From positions 1-22,745 of the forward strand of contig CAJTVR010000078.1 of NCBI GenBank assembly GCA_910580075.1: a stretch of 22,745 bases of DNA. Direction: 5' to 3'. The stretch comes from an uncultured Eubacterium sp. Its GTDB lineage: Bacteria; Bacillota; Clostridia; Lachnospirales; Lachnospiraceae. The notes beneath the pieces were generated by a model. It worked only from the letters and a program-made list of their open reading frames with translations, did no database searches and was not told the DNA's origin. Below, one piece after another: positions 21,975-22,745 of the stretch. How positions within the stretch are numbered: position 1 is the stretch's first letter; each line of letters starts with the position of its first letter. The position numbers and the translations under genes were made by a program.

Positions 21975-22490
21975 TTAATGGAAAGCAGAAAGTTTTGAGA
22001 GGTATTCATGCTTTTTGCCGGACGGGATTTTAAGAGCGTCCATGGCCTGTTCAGCAGACCATCCCATGCTTTCCATCAAGCTGTGAATGGAAGAAAGGAT
22101 GCCTTTTTCTAAGCCTTTTTCCATACCCTTTTCTAAGCCTTCTTCTAAGCCTTTTTCTAAGCCTTTTTCCCATACCCCTTTGCTTAAATTGCACACATCG
22201 TCCAGCCTCCCTTCAATCTGTTTTGACATAGGAATCTGAAAATCCCTTTGCATAATTTCTTTTTTTTCATTTTTGTTCATATCAGAAGCAAACAGTATAT
22301 TTAGCAGGTCCAAAAGCCTGTTTCCGGATGTTTCCTGGTTTTTTCCAAGACAGATCATGATAACGGTCATCAAATCATAATTCTGCACCGGTTCTTTTAC
22401 TGTTCCGAACATATTCTCCTGTGTCACAGCATACTTTGTAATTGTATTTTTTCGGAATTCTGGCGGGTTCATGCACAGCCAGATGGGGTA
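21975..22490 (-). pseudogene. Rpn/PD-(D/E)XK transposase-family gene, N-terminally truncated
   Basis: The minus-strand frame gives 165 residues from ATG 22472, but homology-like sequence continues upstream as YPIWLC to 22490. Phrases such as MNPPEFRKNTITKY, a helical segment LLDLLNILFASDMNKNEKKE, and the Glu-Lys-Gly repeat EKGLEKGLEEGLEKGMEKGL (about 102-121) are typical of the C-terminal half of recombination-promoting nuclease (Rpn, TIGR01784/PDDEXK_2) proteins, usually about 300 residues. The catalytic N-terminal half is missing, and the frame runs into an inverted-repeat element at 22488. It is therefore most likely an inactive relic. Confidence 0.75.
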
Positions 22491-22576
22491 TAGATTAACC
22501 GGACGCCAGGCGGAGACACTTGTTCCTTTTTCTGTTCCGCCTCCGAACAGTAAGAAATTCTAAATTTTCTGCTTCA
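22488..22576 (+). repeat. dispersed repeat, copy 2 (left arm of inverted-repeat element)
   Basis: Matches copy 1 (10708-10796) at roughly four in five positions by eye: GTATAG, CCGGACGCC, GGCGGA, TGTTCCTTTTT, GAACAGT, AGAAATTCT, AATTTTCTGCTTCA. It begins exactly where the Rpn-family similarity stops. Confidence 0.8.
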
Positions 22577-22683
22577 GGACTGTGGCAGCGGACGGACCGG
22601 TGCCTGATGCCCTGACGCTTTGGCATGCTTTATGTTCTGGCACTGGCAGGCACCTTTTGGGGCTTCCAGGGTTTCTGATGCGA
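22577..22683 (+). other. core between inverted repeat arms
   Basis: 107 bases without a gene. GGTGCCTG (22599-22606) pairs with CAGGCACC (22647-22654), which is followed by TTTT; ATGCC and GGCAT inside form a small inner stem. The core is not shared with copy 1. Confidence 0.5.
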
Positions 22684-22745
22684 CAGGCAGTGAGCCCCAA
22701 ATCCTGGATACCAGGCAGAAAATTAAGAATTTCTAACTGTTCTCC
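22684..22745 (-). repeat. dispersed repeat, copy 3 (inverted right arm, runs off window)
   Basis: The reverse complement reads GAACAGTTAGAAATTCTTAA...TCTGC, then TATCCAGGATTTGGGG and CTCACTGCCTG. It agrees with copy 1 (10764-10822) everywhere except a few positions around 10792-10796. It is inverted relative to copy 2, and their shared 28-base segments (22553-22572 region and 22714-22742 region) face each other. The arm continues past the window. Confidence 0.8.

Overview
The window reads as the chromosome of a gut-type Firmicute, most likely family Lachnospiraceae (Blautia or Ruminococcus gnavus-like). The basis is overall gene style (strong AGGAGG-type ribosome sites, sigma-A promoters, ClpB with a CIRCE operator, ClpC, RadA) and several lineage-flavoured proteins: a cadherin-like membrane protein beside clpC, a small basic single-TM protein, a RimK-like ligase and an Rpn-type nuclease relic. 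Genus is an inference; no rRNA or tRNA gene is present to settle it.

Bases 1-3706 look like the integrase-bearing end of an integrative element. They hold the tail of an XRE-type helix-turn-helix regulator, two tandem hairpins, a tightly packed run of small cargo genes (including a 42-residue gene with 4-base overlaps on both sides, and a DUF5348-type protein), and a Tn916/phage-type tyrosine recombinase. After its terminator come three TATGTCA repeats, which may mark recombinase arm sites. The element ends just upstream of clpB.

Bases 3781-10700 are housekeeping: clpB under a CIRCE operator overlapping a near-consensus promoter, a membrane-anchored CE4 polysaccharide deacetylase, an alpha-phosphoglucomutase family enzyme with a clean promoter and a leader of about 138 bases, and a one-TM protein with an FMN-bind-like outer domain. 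From 10700 to 11516 lie a dispersed repeat, a small minus-strand membrane protein and non-coding sequence.

Bases 11517-19240 hold a HAD phosphatase, then a transcription unit from a good promoter at 12164: a signal-peptide-bearing cadherin-like membrane protein with a long cytoplasmic decapeptide-repeat tail, immediately followed by clpC. After a terminator and a structured leader come a 137-residue conserved protein and radA. In textbook Firmicutes clpC sits behind ctsR-mcsA-mcsB; here those genes are absent and the cadherin-like protein occupies their place. This pairing is the best candidate for an undescribed system: a membrane scaffold whose repeat tail could recruit or localise ClpC.

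Bases 19241-22745 hold an NYN-domain putative RNase with a decayed-looking downstream tail, a nested palindromic terminator, a RimK-like ATP-grasp ligase behind a strongly structured leader closed by a 17-position helix, a 63-base-period repeat, a truncated Rpn/PD-(D/E)XK transposase-family gene, and an inverted-repeat element that abuts the truncation and runs off the window. One arm of the same element lies at 10708-10822.
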